Below, piece after piece: positions 1 through 5,412 of a stretch of DNA of 6,477 nt. The translations under genes were made by a program, and so were the position numbers. Source of the DNA: an uncultured Thermoanaerobacterales bacterium (GTDB taxonomy: Bacteria > Bacillota > Clostridia > Christensenellales > UBA1242); assembly GCA_900557695.1 (NCBI GenBank), contig USTP01000058.1, positions 1-6,477 of the forward strand, given 5' to 3'. The notes under the pieces were generated by a model. The model did not search any database. It saw nothing but the letters and a program-made list of their open reading frames with translations, and was not told the DNA's origin. Position 1 is the stretch's first letter; each line of letters begins with the position of its first letter.

Positions 1-49
1 ACGAGATGACGTCGAGTCTCGTGGGCTCGGAGATGTGTATAAGAGACAG
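1..49. other. Illumina Nextera P7/i7 adapter (sequencing artefact)
   Basis: This is not genomic DNA. Bases 1-7 (ACGAGAT) are the 3' end of the Illumina P7 primer, 8-15 (GACGTCGA) sit in the 8-nt i7 index slot, and 16-49 are the Nextera read-2 transposase adapter. The adapter ends in the 19-bp Tn5 mosaic end AGATGTGTATAAGAGACAG at 31-49. The parts are in the exact order and spacing of a tagmentation library molecule, so an untrimmed read was carried into the assembly. Organism sequence starts at about base 50, five bases beyond the stop codon of the first gene. From memory, the index in read orientation (TCGACGTC) matches a Nextera XT v2 i7 index. Confidence 0.98.
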
Positions 50-54
50 TCCTT

Positions 55-663
55 TTATTTGCCAGTTTCTGAAAAATATGGGGTTGGGTCGATAAGCTTA
101 TCACCTTCGTAAAGCTCAAAATGAAGGTGTGCTCCATCTGCCTTCTCGGTTAAGTTCGTTGAAACAGTTCCAATTTCTTGTCCCTTTGTAACCTTGTCGC
201 CCTCGCTAACTAGGGCTTCATCTCCAAGGCATTTATACACCGATTTAAGATTGCCCGCGTGTTTTATAGTTATAACAAGCCCGTCCATCATGGAATTTTC
301 AATACTTTCAACTTCCCCATCGTATACTGCCAAAACTTTAGTTCCCTCACTTGCCGAATAGTCTAGAGCTTGGTGTGTTTGCCAAATACCAGTGGTACTA
401 TCTTCAAGCAAAAAATCTTCTGCATATTCCTTTGTTATTGTTCCGCCCTCAATTGGACTTGTAAACACAACCACTTCTTCCGAGCCTGTGGGAACATTTG
501 GCACTTCCTCTATTGTATTGTTTCCCTCGCCATCATTAACAAAGCTAAGGGCCGTAACACTTACTAGCGTTAGCACTAAAAGCACACAAACAGAAACCGC
601 TATTGCATAAGAGTTACGCTTAAAAAAGTATTTAAGTTTTCTAAAAAATTTATTCTCCCTCAT
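55..663 (-). CDS. spoIIQ: SpoIIQ-like M23 (LytM) family peptidase, membrane-anchored
   Basis: A 202-residue protein with a short basic cytoplasmic N-terminus, one membrane segment at about residues 18-42, an acidic linker (43-66) and a LytM/M23 domain from about 67 to 197. The zinc-peptidase signatures are intact: HxxxD at H97/D101 and HLHFE with H179 and H181. The domain resembles SpoIIQ in its VYxxL...EGDKV..GQxIG block (142-165) and its C-terminal HFE..xG..xDPxPYF pattern. In endospore formers SpoIIQ sits in the forespore membrane, binds SpoIIIAH in the mother-cell membrane across the intermembrane space, and is needed for engulfment and the feeding channel. Bacillus subtilis SpoIIQ has lost a catalytic His, whereas clostridial forms keep it, as here. 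The protein is shorter than the approximately 280-residue Bacillus protein. The ATG start follows a strong GGAGG at 671-675, spaced 7 nt. The YwmB-like gene is 63 bp upstream, which supports the SpoIIQ call. A general cell-wall M23 endopeptidase is the alternative. Confidence 0.8.
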   Translation of the reverse strand: MRENKFFRKLKYFFKRNSYAIAVSVCVLLVLTLVSVTALSFVNDGEGNNTIEEVPNVPTGSEEVVVFTSPIEGGTITKEYAEDFLLEDSTTGIWQTHQALDYSASEGTKVLAVYDGEVESIENSMMDGLVITIKHAGNLKSVYKCLGDEALVSEGDKVTKGQEIGTVSTNLTEKADGAHLHFELYEGDKLIDPTPYFSETGK

Positions 664-670
664 AAGATTA

Positions 671-675
671 CCTCC
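671..675 (-). promoter_or_regulatory. Ribosome binding site of spoIIQ-like gene
   Basis: Read on the minus strand this is GGAGG, part of GGAGGTAATC, placed 7 nt before the ATG at 661-663. It is one of the two strongest Shine-Dalgarno sequences in the window and fixes the start of the M23 gene. Confidence 0.85.
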
Positions 676-690
676 GCTTTTTATTGAATA

Positions 691-719
691 AATCTTTCAC
701 ATAAATTTAGCTTTTATAC
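691..719 (-). promoter_or_regulatory. Possible sporulation-sigma (SigF/SigG-like) promoter
   Basis: On the minus strand, GTATA (715-719) is followed after 14 nt by GTGAAAGATT (691-700). The first matches the -35 element of SigF/SigG promoters. The second is an imperfect match to the SigF -10 pattern GgnrAnAhTw, with two mismatched positions. It lies between the YwmB-like stop codon and the ribosome binding site of the SpoIIQ-like gene, where a forespore promoter would be expected because spoIIQ is SigF-dependent in Bacillus. No good TTGACA/TATAAT promoter is visible in this gap. AT-rich DNA makes chance matches likely. Confidence 0.25.
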
Positions 720-726
720 CTCAAAT

Positions 727-1173
727 TTAATAACTTCCATAAATTATTGGGCTTCCAACAACTATAACATTTTCGCTAAGAGCAATTTGAACATTCTCCT
801 GCCTGCCACTAATATAGTATTTGAGAATTGGAGAAACCCCCTCGATTAAAGTCTTGTCATAAGTAGAGTATTTGTTGGTTATTGTTAGGCCTAATTTGTC
901 GGCAATATAATTAAGCTTTTCTTTTCCACCATTTATATAAACGCATTCTCCAACAATAAGGTTGCCCTTTTTATAACTTATTGAATTATTAAAGTTTGTT
1001 TCTTCTAAAACGAAACCAAGATCGTATGAAGCATAAACCACTTCTAAAGCCCCAGCCTTTTGGCTTAACTTTTCATATTCCCCTTCAAATAAACCAGATA
1101 AACTTTTGCTAGAGCAAACTATAGAAACAGCTAAAATAACAATCATGCCACTAACAAGCATAAAATTTTTCAT
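727..1173 (-). CDS. Short YwmB-like (DUF1779) secreted or membrane-anchored protein
   Basis: A 148-residue protein with an N-terminal hydrophobic segment at about residues 4-20, probably a signal anchor. Cys20 is preceded by Val, so it is not a normal lipobox. The best evidence for family is the C-terminus: NVQIAL at 127-132 followed by VVGSPIIYGSY at 138-148. This matches the C-terminal layout of YwmB, where NLQIAL is followed by VGTPIVTTEY. The preceding region (about 70-120) fits the alpha/beta fold expected there. It is about 90 residues shorter than Bacillus YwmB, so part of the N-terminal domain is missing or much reduced. YwmB has no established biochemical function; its gene typically lies by murA, spoIID and spoIIQ, and here it directly precedes a SpoIIQ-like gene. 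The ATG has an AAGGTG ribosome binding site 7 nt upstream, inside a hairpin. Confidence 0.65.
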   Translation of the reverse strand: MKNFMLVSGMIVILAVSIVCSSKSLSGLFEGEYEKLSQKAGALEVVYASYDLGFVLEETNFNNSISYKKGNLIVGECVYINGGKEKLNYIADKLGLTITNKYSTYDKTLIEGVSPILKYYISGRQENVQIALSENVIVVGSPIIYGSY

Positions 1174-1202
1174 AAAAAAACACCTTCTAAAAGAAGATGT
1201 TT
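1174..1202 (-). terminator. Terminator-like hairpin enclosing the ribosome binding site
   Basis: On the minus strand, ACATCTTC (1200-1193), a 5-nt loop TTTTA and GAAGGTGT (1187-1180) form an 8-bp stem with one G-U pair, extendable by two A-U pairs, followed by a run of T ending directly at the ATG of the YwmB-like gene. This has the form of an intrinsic terminator 28-56 nt after the stop codon of the dehydrogenase-like gene. Its 3' arm also contains the AAGGTG ribosome binding site (1181-1186) of the next gene, so folding would hide that site. It may act as terminator, attenuator or translational switch. Confidence 0.65.
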
Positions 1203-1229
1203 GACGCTTAGAATAAAATTATTCAAATT

Positions 1230-2444
1230 CTACAAAAGTTTATCTAAATAACCATAAGAAAATATAAGGCTTAGTAAACATGGATTAGCGTGCATGCATA
1301 CACAATTTGCATACGCCTGCTCAATTATGTGCTTATTTAGCCCATATTCTTTTAAAATGTTTTCCGTGAGGTTTAAACCCGATTGCAACATAAAAACTCT
1401 TTTTAAACACTTCTCTAAAACTCCTTTTAAATATGGGAAATAGTTGTTAAATCGTTTTTTAATCTTATCACTTGGCTTTAATAGAATGCTGTCTGCAAGT
1501 CTTTTTATAACTTCTGTTGGCGTGATTTTAAGTAGCTTTGAAATACTCATAATATGCCTATTTAAGTTCACTGTGTCCTCTTTTGCCTCGCCTGAGCAAA
1601 AACACGAATAGGAGTTTATTATTAACTTTAACGAAATTGTGTTAAGCTTTAAAAAGTCTTGCAAGGGGTTTATTGCCTGTAAAAAATTCGAAATAGCCAA
1701 ATCTCCGCCAAAAAAACCTTTAGTTTCTCCATAAAAACTCATGGCTTGCCCTAGCCTAATTAAGGTCCATATGTTTTTATAGTTCATGTCGGTAGCATTA
1801 TTGGGCTTAACTTTTAAATATTCGTTTAGTGTATTTTTTAAAAAATCTTTAAGCCTTTGGCACACTTGCCTTTCATAAACATACTCTCTAACCACATTTT
1901 CAAAAACCGATATAAATTTTGAAGAAATATAGTAGCTTTGAAAGATATTATAGGAATTTTCTTCAAGCGAAACATAAATGCGAGAGGGTTCTTTCGCTTC
2001 ATAAAAAGAGAACTCAACCCCATCATATAGCCTTGAATATTTTGAAAAAGTGAAATCTAAAAAATTCCCTATTGGGAAAATAAAAAGTTCACAATTAAGC
2101 GAGTAGGCATAGTATTTGGCAACGCTTATCAATTCCTCATTACCTATGGCAACAACTAGTTCTTGCCCCATATCTTCAAGATTTGTAGCTTCGCTTATGG
2201 TTGGTTTAGCCTCTTTTAAAACCACTTGAGTGATAATTTTTCCCTCTAAAGCCACACTTCTCTTAAGAAAAGAAATAATATTTTCGTGTTTAACCAAACC
2301 TAATAATAAAATGTTTGTAAATTTAGAGTTCTTTATTGCATCTACCAAATTATTGATAGCAAAAACGCCCACCTTTATATCCTCGGTTTCAACCCTGTGA
2401 ACCTTGCCACACTCACACTCAAAACAACTACTATTATTTTGCAT
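1230..2444 (-). CDS. Degenerate glycerol-1-phosphate dehydrogenase / iron-ADH-like protein, probably non-catalytic
   Basis: A 404-residue predicted cytoplasmic protein. Its N-terminus CFECECGKVHRV (7-18) closely matches the FxCxCGKxH opening of bacterial sn-glycerol-1-phosphate dehydrogenases (AraM-type) in the iron-containing alcohol dehydrogenase superfamily, and a Rossmann-like half follows. The overall length fits the family and the C-terminus has a plausible counterpart (about 384-404). The motifs needed for catalysis are absent. The NAD-binding GSGTxxD loop is replaced by GNEELIS (101-107), and the following KYYAYSLNCELFIFPIG keeps only the fold pattern. The usual SRPASGxEHHxSH metal-binding region has become CFCSGEAKEDTVNLNRH (281-297). 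I see no Asp/His/His metal set. The reading frame is open throughout, so this looks like divergence to another role, not a decaying pseudogene. The ATG at 2442-2444 has no Shine-Dalgarno sequence, but the conserved CxCGK starts only seven residues in and no other start is available. Function unknown. Confidence 0.6.
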   Translation of the reverse strand: MQNNSSCFECECGKVHRVETEDIKVGVFAINNLVDAIKNSKFTNILLLGLVKHENIISFLKRSVALEGKIITQVVLKEAKPTISEATNLEDMGQELVVAIGNEELISVAKYYAYSLNCELFIFPIGNFLDFTFSKYSRLYDGVEFSFYEAKEPSRIYVSLEENSYNIFQSYYISSKFISVFENVVREYVYERQVCQRLKDFLKNTLNEYLKVKPNNATDMNYKNIWTLIRLGQAMSFYGETKGFFGGDLAISNFLQAINPLQDFLKLNTISLKLIINSYSCFCSGEAKEDTVNLNRHIMSISKLLKITPTEVIKRLADSILLKPSDKIKKRFNNYFPYLKGVLEKCLKRVFMLQSGLNLTENILKEYGLNKHIIEQAYANCVCMHANPCLLSLIFSYGYLDKLL

Positions 2445-2450
2445 AACAAA

Positions 2451-2459
2451 ATAATAGCA
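2451..2459 (-). promoter_or_regulatory. Extended -10 promoter giving a probable leaderless mRNA
   Basis: On the minus strand this reads TGCTATTAT, an extended -10 element (TGn followed by TATTAT at 2451-2456). Only six bases, TTTGTT, separate it from the ATG of the dehydrogenase-like gene, so transcription starting the usual 6-8 nt downstream would begin at or next to the start codon. No -35 match and no Shine-Dalgarno sequence are present, both consistent with an extended -10 promoter driving a leaderless transcript. It overlaps the edge of the hairpin at 2457-2483. Confidence 0.45.
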
Positions 2460-2483
2460 CTAAAGCAATAATTGCCTTAGCGC
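2457..2483 (-). terminator. 27-bp inverted repeat: terminator-like hairpin or operator
   Basis: Two 13-nt arms, GCACTAAAGCAAT (2457-2469) and ATTGCCTTAGCGC (2471-2483), are symmetric around base 2470. The two departures from perfect symmetry become G-U pairs only in RNA made from the minus strand, giving an almost fully paired stem, followed by the U-rich tract UAUUAUUUUGUU. That suggests an intrinsic terminator about 56 nt past the flippase stop codon. The same dyad abuts the -10 element of the next gene, so it could instead be an operator for a dimeric repressor. It lies in the 94-bp gap between two genes; the rest of the gap is featureless AT-rich DNA. Confidence 0.6.
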
Positions 2484-2538
2484 CATAAATGTATAATTTT
2501 TATATAAAAGCAAGAAATATTAACAGATTTGTAAATTT

Positions 2539-3966
2539 TTATTGCTTTTCGGCTTGGTCTTCGTCTACAATCAACAACTTTTGTACTTCGCTACTACTTT
2601 CTTCCCCTGCTTTATTTCTATTTGCTTGAGCCTTGTTGCTCTTTCTTGTCCTTACCATGCGAACAATACTATCTGTTGTAGAAACAATGAAGCCCTGTAT
2701 TATAATAAAGTAGTATGACAAAAATCTCCATGCAAGAAGCCCAAGAGCAACATTAGTGTTTCCAAGCAGGGCCTCAACGCCAAACATAAAATAGAAAGAT
2801 ATTTCCATCATACCAGTTCCGCCAGGAAGAGGTATAACAACTGATGCCATCTGGCACACAACAAATCTAACCATGCAACTTAAAAGTAACGACATAGCCC
2901 CTGCAAAAGTAGTTGGCAAATTTGTTCCAAGCGCCATAACAACCATAAATGGTATAGCAAAATAGCAAACAACTTCTAAAAGAGCAAACAGTATGCAAGC
3001 AAACAATGTTCCCTTGTTTTGCCTCAAATATTTAATTGAAGACTGATATTCGAGCACTTGGTTCATTATCTTATTATAACTTTTACGATAGTCTTTAACA
3101 ATTTTAAGTTTGTATCCAAGCCTAACAAGCCATCTAACAAAGGAACGCCCTATTATTTTACCACTGCCAATTAAGATAAATATAATGCTAGTTAGGGCTG
3201 TGAAAATCATACCCATAAAGGCAAACACTTTAAAAAATACAAACAAAAAACTCCAACCAGCACTAGCCGTAGTTGTTATGGCTGGAATACCAAAGATATA
3301 AAGAACCAAAATAACAACAGTATAAACAATATTGTAGATTATAAACTTTATAATTGGGATACTTGTTGAAATACCTGGCGACACTCCCGCCCTAGTTAAG
3401 TGCAAAATTTGAGCAGGTTGCCCCCCCACAGAAAACGGGGTGATTGCATCAAAGTATTTACCAACAGCGCTAAGTTTATAAGAAAGCCCAAGCCTTCTTT
3501 TGCCCGTAGAACGCTTAATTAGGCAGTATAGTATCATTGTGTCGGCAAAAAACATAAGCGCAAACAAGCCAACCCCACCAAGTAGCCACCACATCCTTGA
3601 GCCTTGGTTTTTAAAAATTTCAGATATTGCAGAAACCCCACCCGTTTCCTGCAAACATGAATTTATAATAAAACCAAGCACGCAAATATTGATTGCTAAA
3701 AATATAAGGTTTGTTATAATGCTTTTTCTTTTCTTTTTGGGCTTTTCTGTTTCAATAGCTTCCTTGAGTTTTTCTCTAGCTACCGATTCATCAATCATTG
3801 CCCCTTCGGTTATATTATCAAAAATAGAGATTTGCCCTTCACTAACAGCGTCTTCTGGCTTTTCGCCAGCAGATATTTCTGCGTCTAAAATCTGTTCCTC
3901 TTTACTTAAGGGAACGCCCGCAATTGAAAGTTGTTCGTTTTGCTGAAGTTTTTTTCTCTTTTTCAA
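2539..3966 (-). CDS. Flippase-like integral membrane protein (LPG synthase TM / UPF0104 family)
   Basis: A 475-residue polytopic membrane protein. Hydrophobic segments lie at about residues 85-103, 127-149, 203-226, 239-267, 318-346, 353-380 and 405-428. Two family hallmarks are present: GKYFDAITPFSVGGQPAQI (169-187) and PLPGGTGMMEISF (379-391). These are the conserved blocks of the lysylphosphatidylglycerol synthase transmembrane domain family (MprF N-terminal half, YbhN, AglD), whose members move or modify lipids in the membrane. There is no C-terminal aminoacyl-transferase domain, so lysine transfer is not expected; lipid or polyprenyl-linked substrate flipping is an inference from the family. 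A highly charged cytoplasmic extension of about 80 residues at the N-terminus and a charged tail (435-475) are longer than usual. The start is TTG: an in-frame TAA lies six codons upstream, the next ATG is at residue 57, and GTGAG at 3976-3980 gives a weak ribosome binding site. Confidence 0.85.
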   Translation of the reverse strand: MKKRKKLQQNEQLSIAGVPLSKEEQILDAEISAGEKPEDAVSEGQISIFDNITEGAMIDESVAREKLKEAIETEKPKKKRKSIITNLIFLAINICVLGFIINSCLQETGGVSAISEIFKNQGSRMWWLLGGVGLFALMFFADTMILYCLIKRSTGKRRLGLSYKLSAVGKYFDAITPFSVGGQPAQILHLTRAGVSPGISTSIPIIKFIIYNIVYTVVILVLYIFGIPAITTTASAGWSFLFVFFKVFAFMGMIFTALTSIIFILIGSGKIIGRSFVRWLVRLGYKLKIVKDYRKSYNKIMNQVLEYQSSIKYLRQNKGTLFACILFALLEVVCYFAIPFMVVMALGTNLPTTFAGAMSLLLSCMVRFVVCQMASVVIPLPGGTGMMEISFYFMFGVEALLGNTNVALGLLAWRFLSYYFIIIQGFIVSTTDSIVRMVRTRKSNKAQANRNKAGEESSSEVQKLLIVDEDQAEKQ

Positions 3967-3994
3967 TTTTTTAAGCTCACTTTATCTAATAAAT

Positions 3995-4024
3995 ATAATA
4001 CAACCAAATTTAAAAAACTGTCAA
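3995..4024 (-). promoter_or_regulatory. SigmaA-type promoter of the flippase-like gene
   Basis: On the minus strand, a perfect -35 TTGACA (4019-4024) and a -10 TATTAT (3995-4000) are separated by 18 nt. The predicted transcription start near 3988 would leave a leader of about 22 nt containing the GTGAG ribosome binding site (3976-3980) before the TTG start codon. The promoter lies downstream of the lipoprotein terminator, so this gene is likely its own transcription unit. Confidence 0.75.
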
Positions 4025-4032
4025 ACAAATAC

Positions 4033-4063
4033 TAATAATAACCCTTCTTGAGGGAAATTATTA
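4033..4063. repeat. Inverted repeat upstream of the flippase promoter
   Basis: Arms TAATAATAACCCT (4033-4045) and AGGGAAATTATTA (4051-4063) are inverted copies, matching at 11 of 13 positions, around a 5-nt centre TCTTG. The dyad ends 8 bp before the -35 box of the flippase gene and begins 6 bp after the lipoprotein terminator. It could be an upstream regulator site or a second, weaker terminator hairpin; the tail after it (GTATTTGTTTG on the minus strand) is only moderately T-rich. Confidence 0.4.
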
Positions 4064-4069
4064 TAAACA

Positions 4070-4095
4070 AAAAAAGGGCTATATAGCCCTTTTTT
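4070..4095 (-). terminator. Intrinsic terminator of the full-length lipoprotein gene
   Basis: The perfect palindrome GGGCTATATAGCCC (4076-4089) is flanked by A-runs on one side and T-runs on the other, giving a GC-rich stem with a U tract. It begins 9 nt after the stop codon at 4105-4107. Because it is symmetric it would work in both directions, but no plus-strand gene needs it. Confidence 0.9.
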
Positions 4096-4104
4096 ATTAG
4101 TTAT

Positions 4105-5132
4105 TTACTTTGCAACATAATCACTTTCAATTTCGCTCACGCTTGAATTGATAATTAAAGCCGACTTATCCTCACTATTGCTAACAGTTATCATAGACAA
4201 ATCAGTATCAGCATTGCTACTTTCAAGAACAACCCCCATATATCTACCAATAGTAACGAGTTCATCTGGCCTTACTGAAGTGATATAATAATCTAAATCA
4301 ACTTCACAATCAATCACATCAACAACATACTGAGCCTTCAAAATGCCGCCAACAATACCACCTGCTGAAACAACAGACCCAAGCGACCCTCTAACAAAAC
4401 TGCCAGTATCTGAACCATAGTTTGCTACTGTTACCTTCCCGTCTACACTACAGTTTTTGTATGAAACAAGTTCCCAGTTAACTTGGCCCGCAACGCCACC
4501 AACAAACACAGGCCCACCAGTGGTGGTTATATCCACATTAAAGTTCGTAACTTTAATATTCTCTCTCACAGCCTTAGGGGTTGTGGTTTCAAGATTTGTA
4601 CCACTTTGAGTTGTATCAGCGTCTAGCCCTATAAGCGCGCCAACTGAAAATACATATTTTCTTGCAGTTGAAGCACTAGATGTTGTAACTTTAACACTCA
4701 TATTCTCAATATTTATGTTCTTATATTTAGAAGCCGAGAAGCCACTAACACTAGAGTCATTAGACCCACTAGACTTTGAGTAACCAACAATTCCTATTCT
4801 AATCGCATTTTCTTCAGCCCCAATGTTATAGTTGTTAAGTTCAACTTTAACATCCTTAAAGGTTATATTGCAAATCTCTCCGCCCTCAGATCTTGGGAAA
4901 AGTGATAAAACTGCAAATTCGCCAGCACTTGTTCCAGGGGCTGTTCCAACATGACGAATACAACTTTCATCTAGCGTGAAATTTGAAATAGTATGCCCAT
5001 CGCCATCAAACTTAAAACCAAGACCATAATAGTCTGCTGAAAGCAAAGGAGTTAAAGTATTCCCCTCGCAATCTATGTCTTTAGAGATAACAACATACTT
5101 TCCCTCTTCAGCAACCGCAGAATCAATCATGT
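4105..5132. repeat. Tandem duplication, left copy
   Basis: This segment aligns without net gaps to 5450-6477 at a constant offset of 1345 bp. Identity is highest at its right end (start-proximal part of the genes), including perfect matches of 55 bp (5078-5132 with 6423-6477) and 50 bp (4808-4857 with 6153-6202). The terminator and promoter regions beside the two copies do not match. Confidence 0.9.
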
Positions 5133-5310
5133 CGTTTTCAGCATATGAATCTAAAAAGCTTTTTAACTCTTCATAACTAGAAATAACTATAGCGTTTTTT
5201 GGGTATTTTTTTGTGCACCCAACAAAACTAAACAAGCTTAAAGCAAAAACAAAACACAAACACAACGAAGCAAAAATTTTAGCAATTTTGCTAGTTTTAG
5301 TTTTAACCAT
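4105..5310 (-). CDS. Predicted surface lipoprotein with GLUG-like beta-helix repeats, paralogue 1
   Basis: A 401-residue protein of unknown function. A lysine-rich start, a hydrophobic stretch (residues 9-30) and Cys32 in FVGC form a lipoprotein signal peptide; Phe at -3 is a mild departure from the usual Leu. The mature protein has a short lead-in (about 38-60), then FKFDGDGHTISNFTLDES (99-116) and LFPRSEGGEICNITFKDVKV (137-156). These resemble GLUG-type segments (FxGxGxTIxNxxx ... GxIxNxxFxxVxV) found in right-handed beta-helix surface proteins. Later blocks GGPVFVGGVAGQVNWELVSYKNCSV and SLGSVVSAGGIVGG continue the glycine/valine ladder. Family function is usually adhesion or surface binding, but nothing here identifies a ligand. 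The ATG has a strong GGAGG (5317-5321, 6-nt spacing), a sigmaA promoter and its own terminator, so it is a monocistronic unit beside its paralogue. The first about 125 residues after Met61 are almost identical to the neighbour; the rest is much more divergent. Confidence 0.8.
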   Translation of the reverse strand: MVKTKTSKIAKIFASLCLCFVFALSLFSFVGCTKKYPKNAIVISSYEELKSFLDSYAENDMIDSAVAEEGKYVVISKDIDCEGNTLTPLLSADYYGLGFKFDGDGHTISNFTLDESCIRHVGTAPGTSAGEFAVLSLFPRSEGGEICNITFKDVKVELNNYNIGAEENAIRIGIVGYSKSSGSNDSSVSGFSASKYKNINIENMSVKVTTSSASTARKYVFSVGALIGLDADTTQSGTNLETTTPKAVRENIKVTNFNVDITTTGGPVFVGGVAGQVNWELVSYKNCSVDGKVTVANYGSDTGSFVRGSLGSVVSAGGIVGGILKAQYVVDVIDCEVDLDYYITSVRPDELVTIGRYMGVVLESSNADTDLSMITVSNSEDKSALIINSSVSEIESDYVAK

Positions 5311-5316
5311 TTTAAA

Positions 5317-5321
5317 CCTCC
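5317..5321 (-). promoter_or_regulatory. Ribosome binding site of lipoprotein paralogue 1
   Basis: GGAGG on the minus strand, six bases before the ATG at 5308-5310. It confirms the start that gives a complete signal peptide. Confidence 0.9.
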
Positions 5322-5365
5322 AAAAATTGATTAGGATATATATCTTCTTATCAAACTAACTCTTA

Positions 5366-5393
5366 ATTATACTTTTCTTCATGAACAAGTCAA
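5366..5393 (-). promoter_or_regulatory. SigmaA-type promoter of lipoprotein paralogue 1
   Basis: On the minus strand, TTGACT (5388-5393) and a perfect TATAAT (5366-5371) are 16 nt apart. Predicted start is near 5359, leaving a leader of about 48 nt. The 11 bases ATTTGTTTGAC across the -35 are also found at the flippase promoter (4020-4030). Given the near-consensus elements and strong ribosome binding site, high expression is plausible. Confidence 0.8.
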
Positions 5394-5412
5394 ACAAATT
5401 GTGCCTGCTAAG

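Noticed and set aside
31..49. Tn5/IS50 mosaic end as sign of a natural transposon
   Set aside because: It is preceded by the Nextera tail, an index and the P7 primer end in library order, so it is a sequencing adapter. No transposase or second end is present.
370..610. Plus-strand open frames opposite the M23 gene
   Set aside because: They overlap a gene with clear domain motifs, have no ribosome binding site and encode low-complexity translations. They are antisense shadows.
1838..2026. Second minus-strand open frame inside the dehydrogenase-like gene
   Set aside because: It lies wholly inside a longer frame that has family features, and it has no recognisable homology of its own.
1230..2444. 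Dehydrogenase-like gene as a frameshifted pseudogene
   Set aside because: The frame is open across 404 codons with normal length and both family ends recognisable. The losses are substitutions in motifs, not frame breaks.
2457..2483. CIRCE element (HrcA operator)
   Set aside because: CIRCE has outer TTAGCACTC and GAGTGCTAA arms around 9 nt. Here the GCACTAA and TTAGCGC half-sites have the opposite polarity, the centre does not fit, and the next gene is not a chaperone.
3110..3946. Plus-strand open frames opposite the flippase gene
   Set aside because: They mirror hydrophobic and lysine-rich codons of the sense gene, with no recognisable motif or start signal.
4020..5399. Shared ATTTGTTTGAC at two promoters (4020-4030 and 5389-5399) as a common regulator site
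   Set aside because: Half of it is the -35 box itself. The remaining AT-rich bases could match by chance, and the spacing differs from the 1345-bp duplication offset, so it is not part of the repeat.
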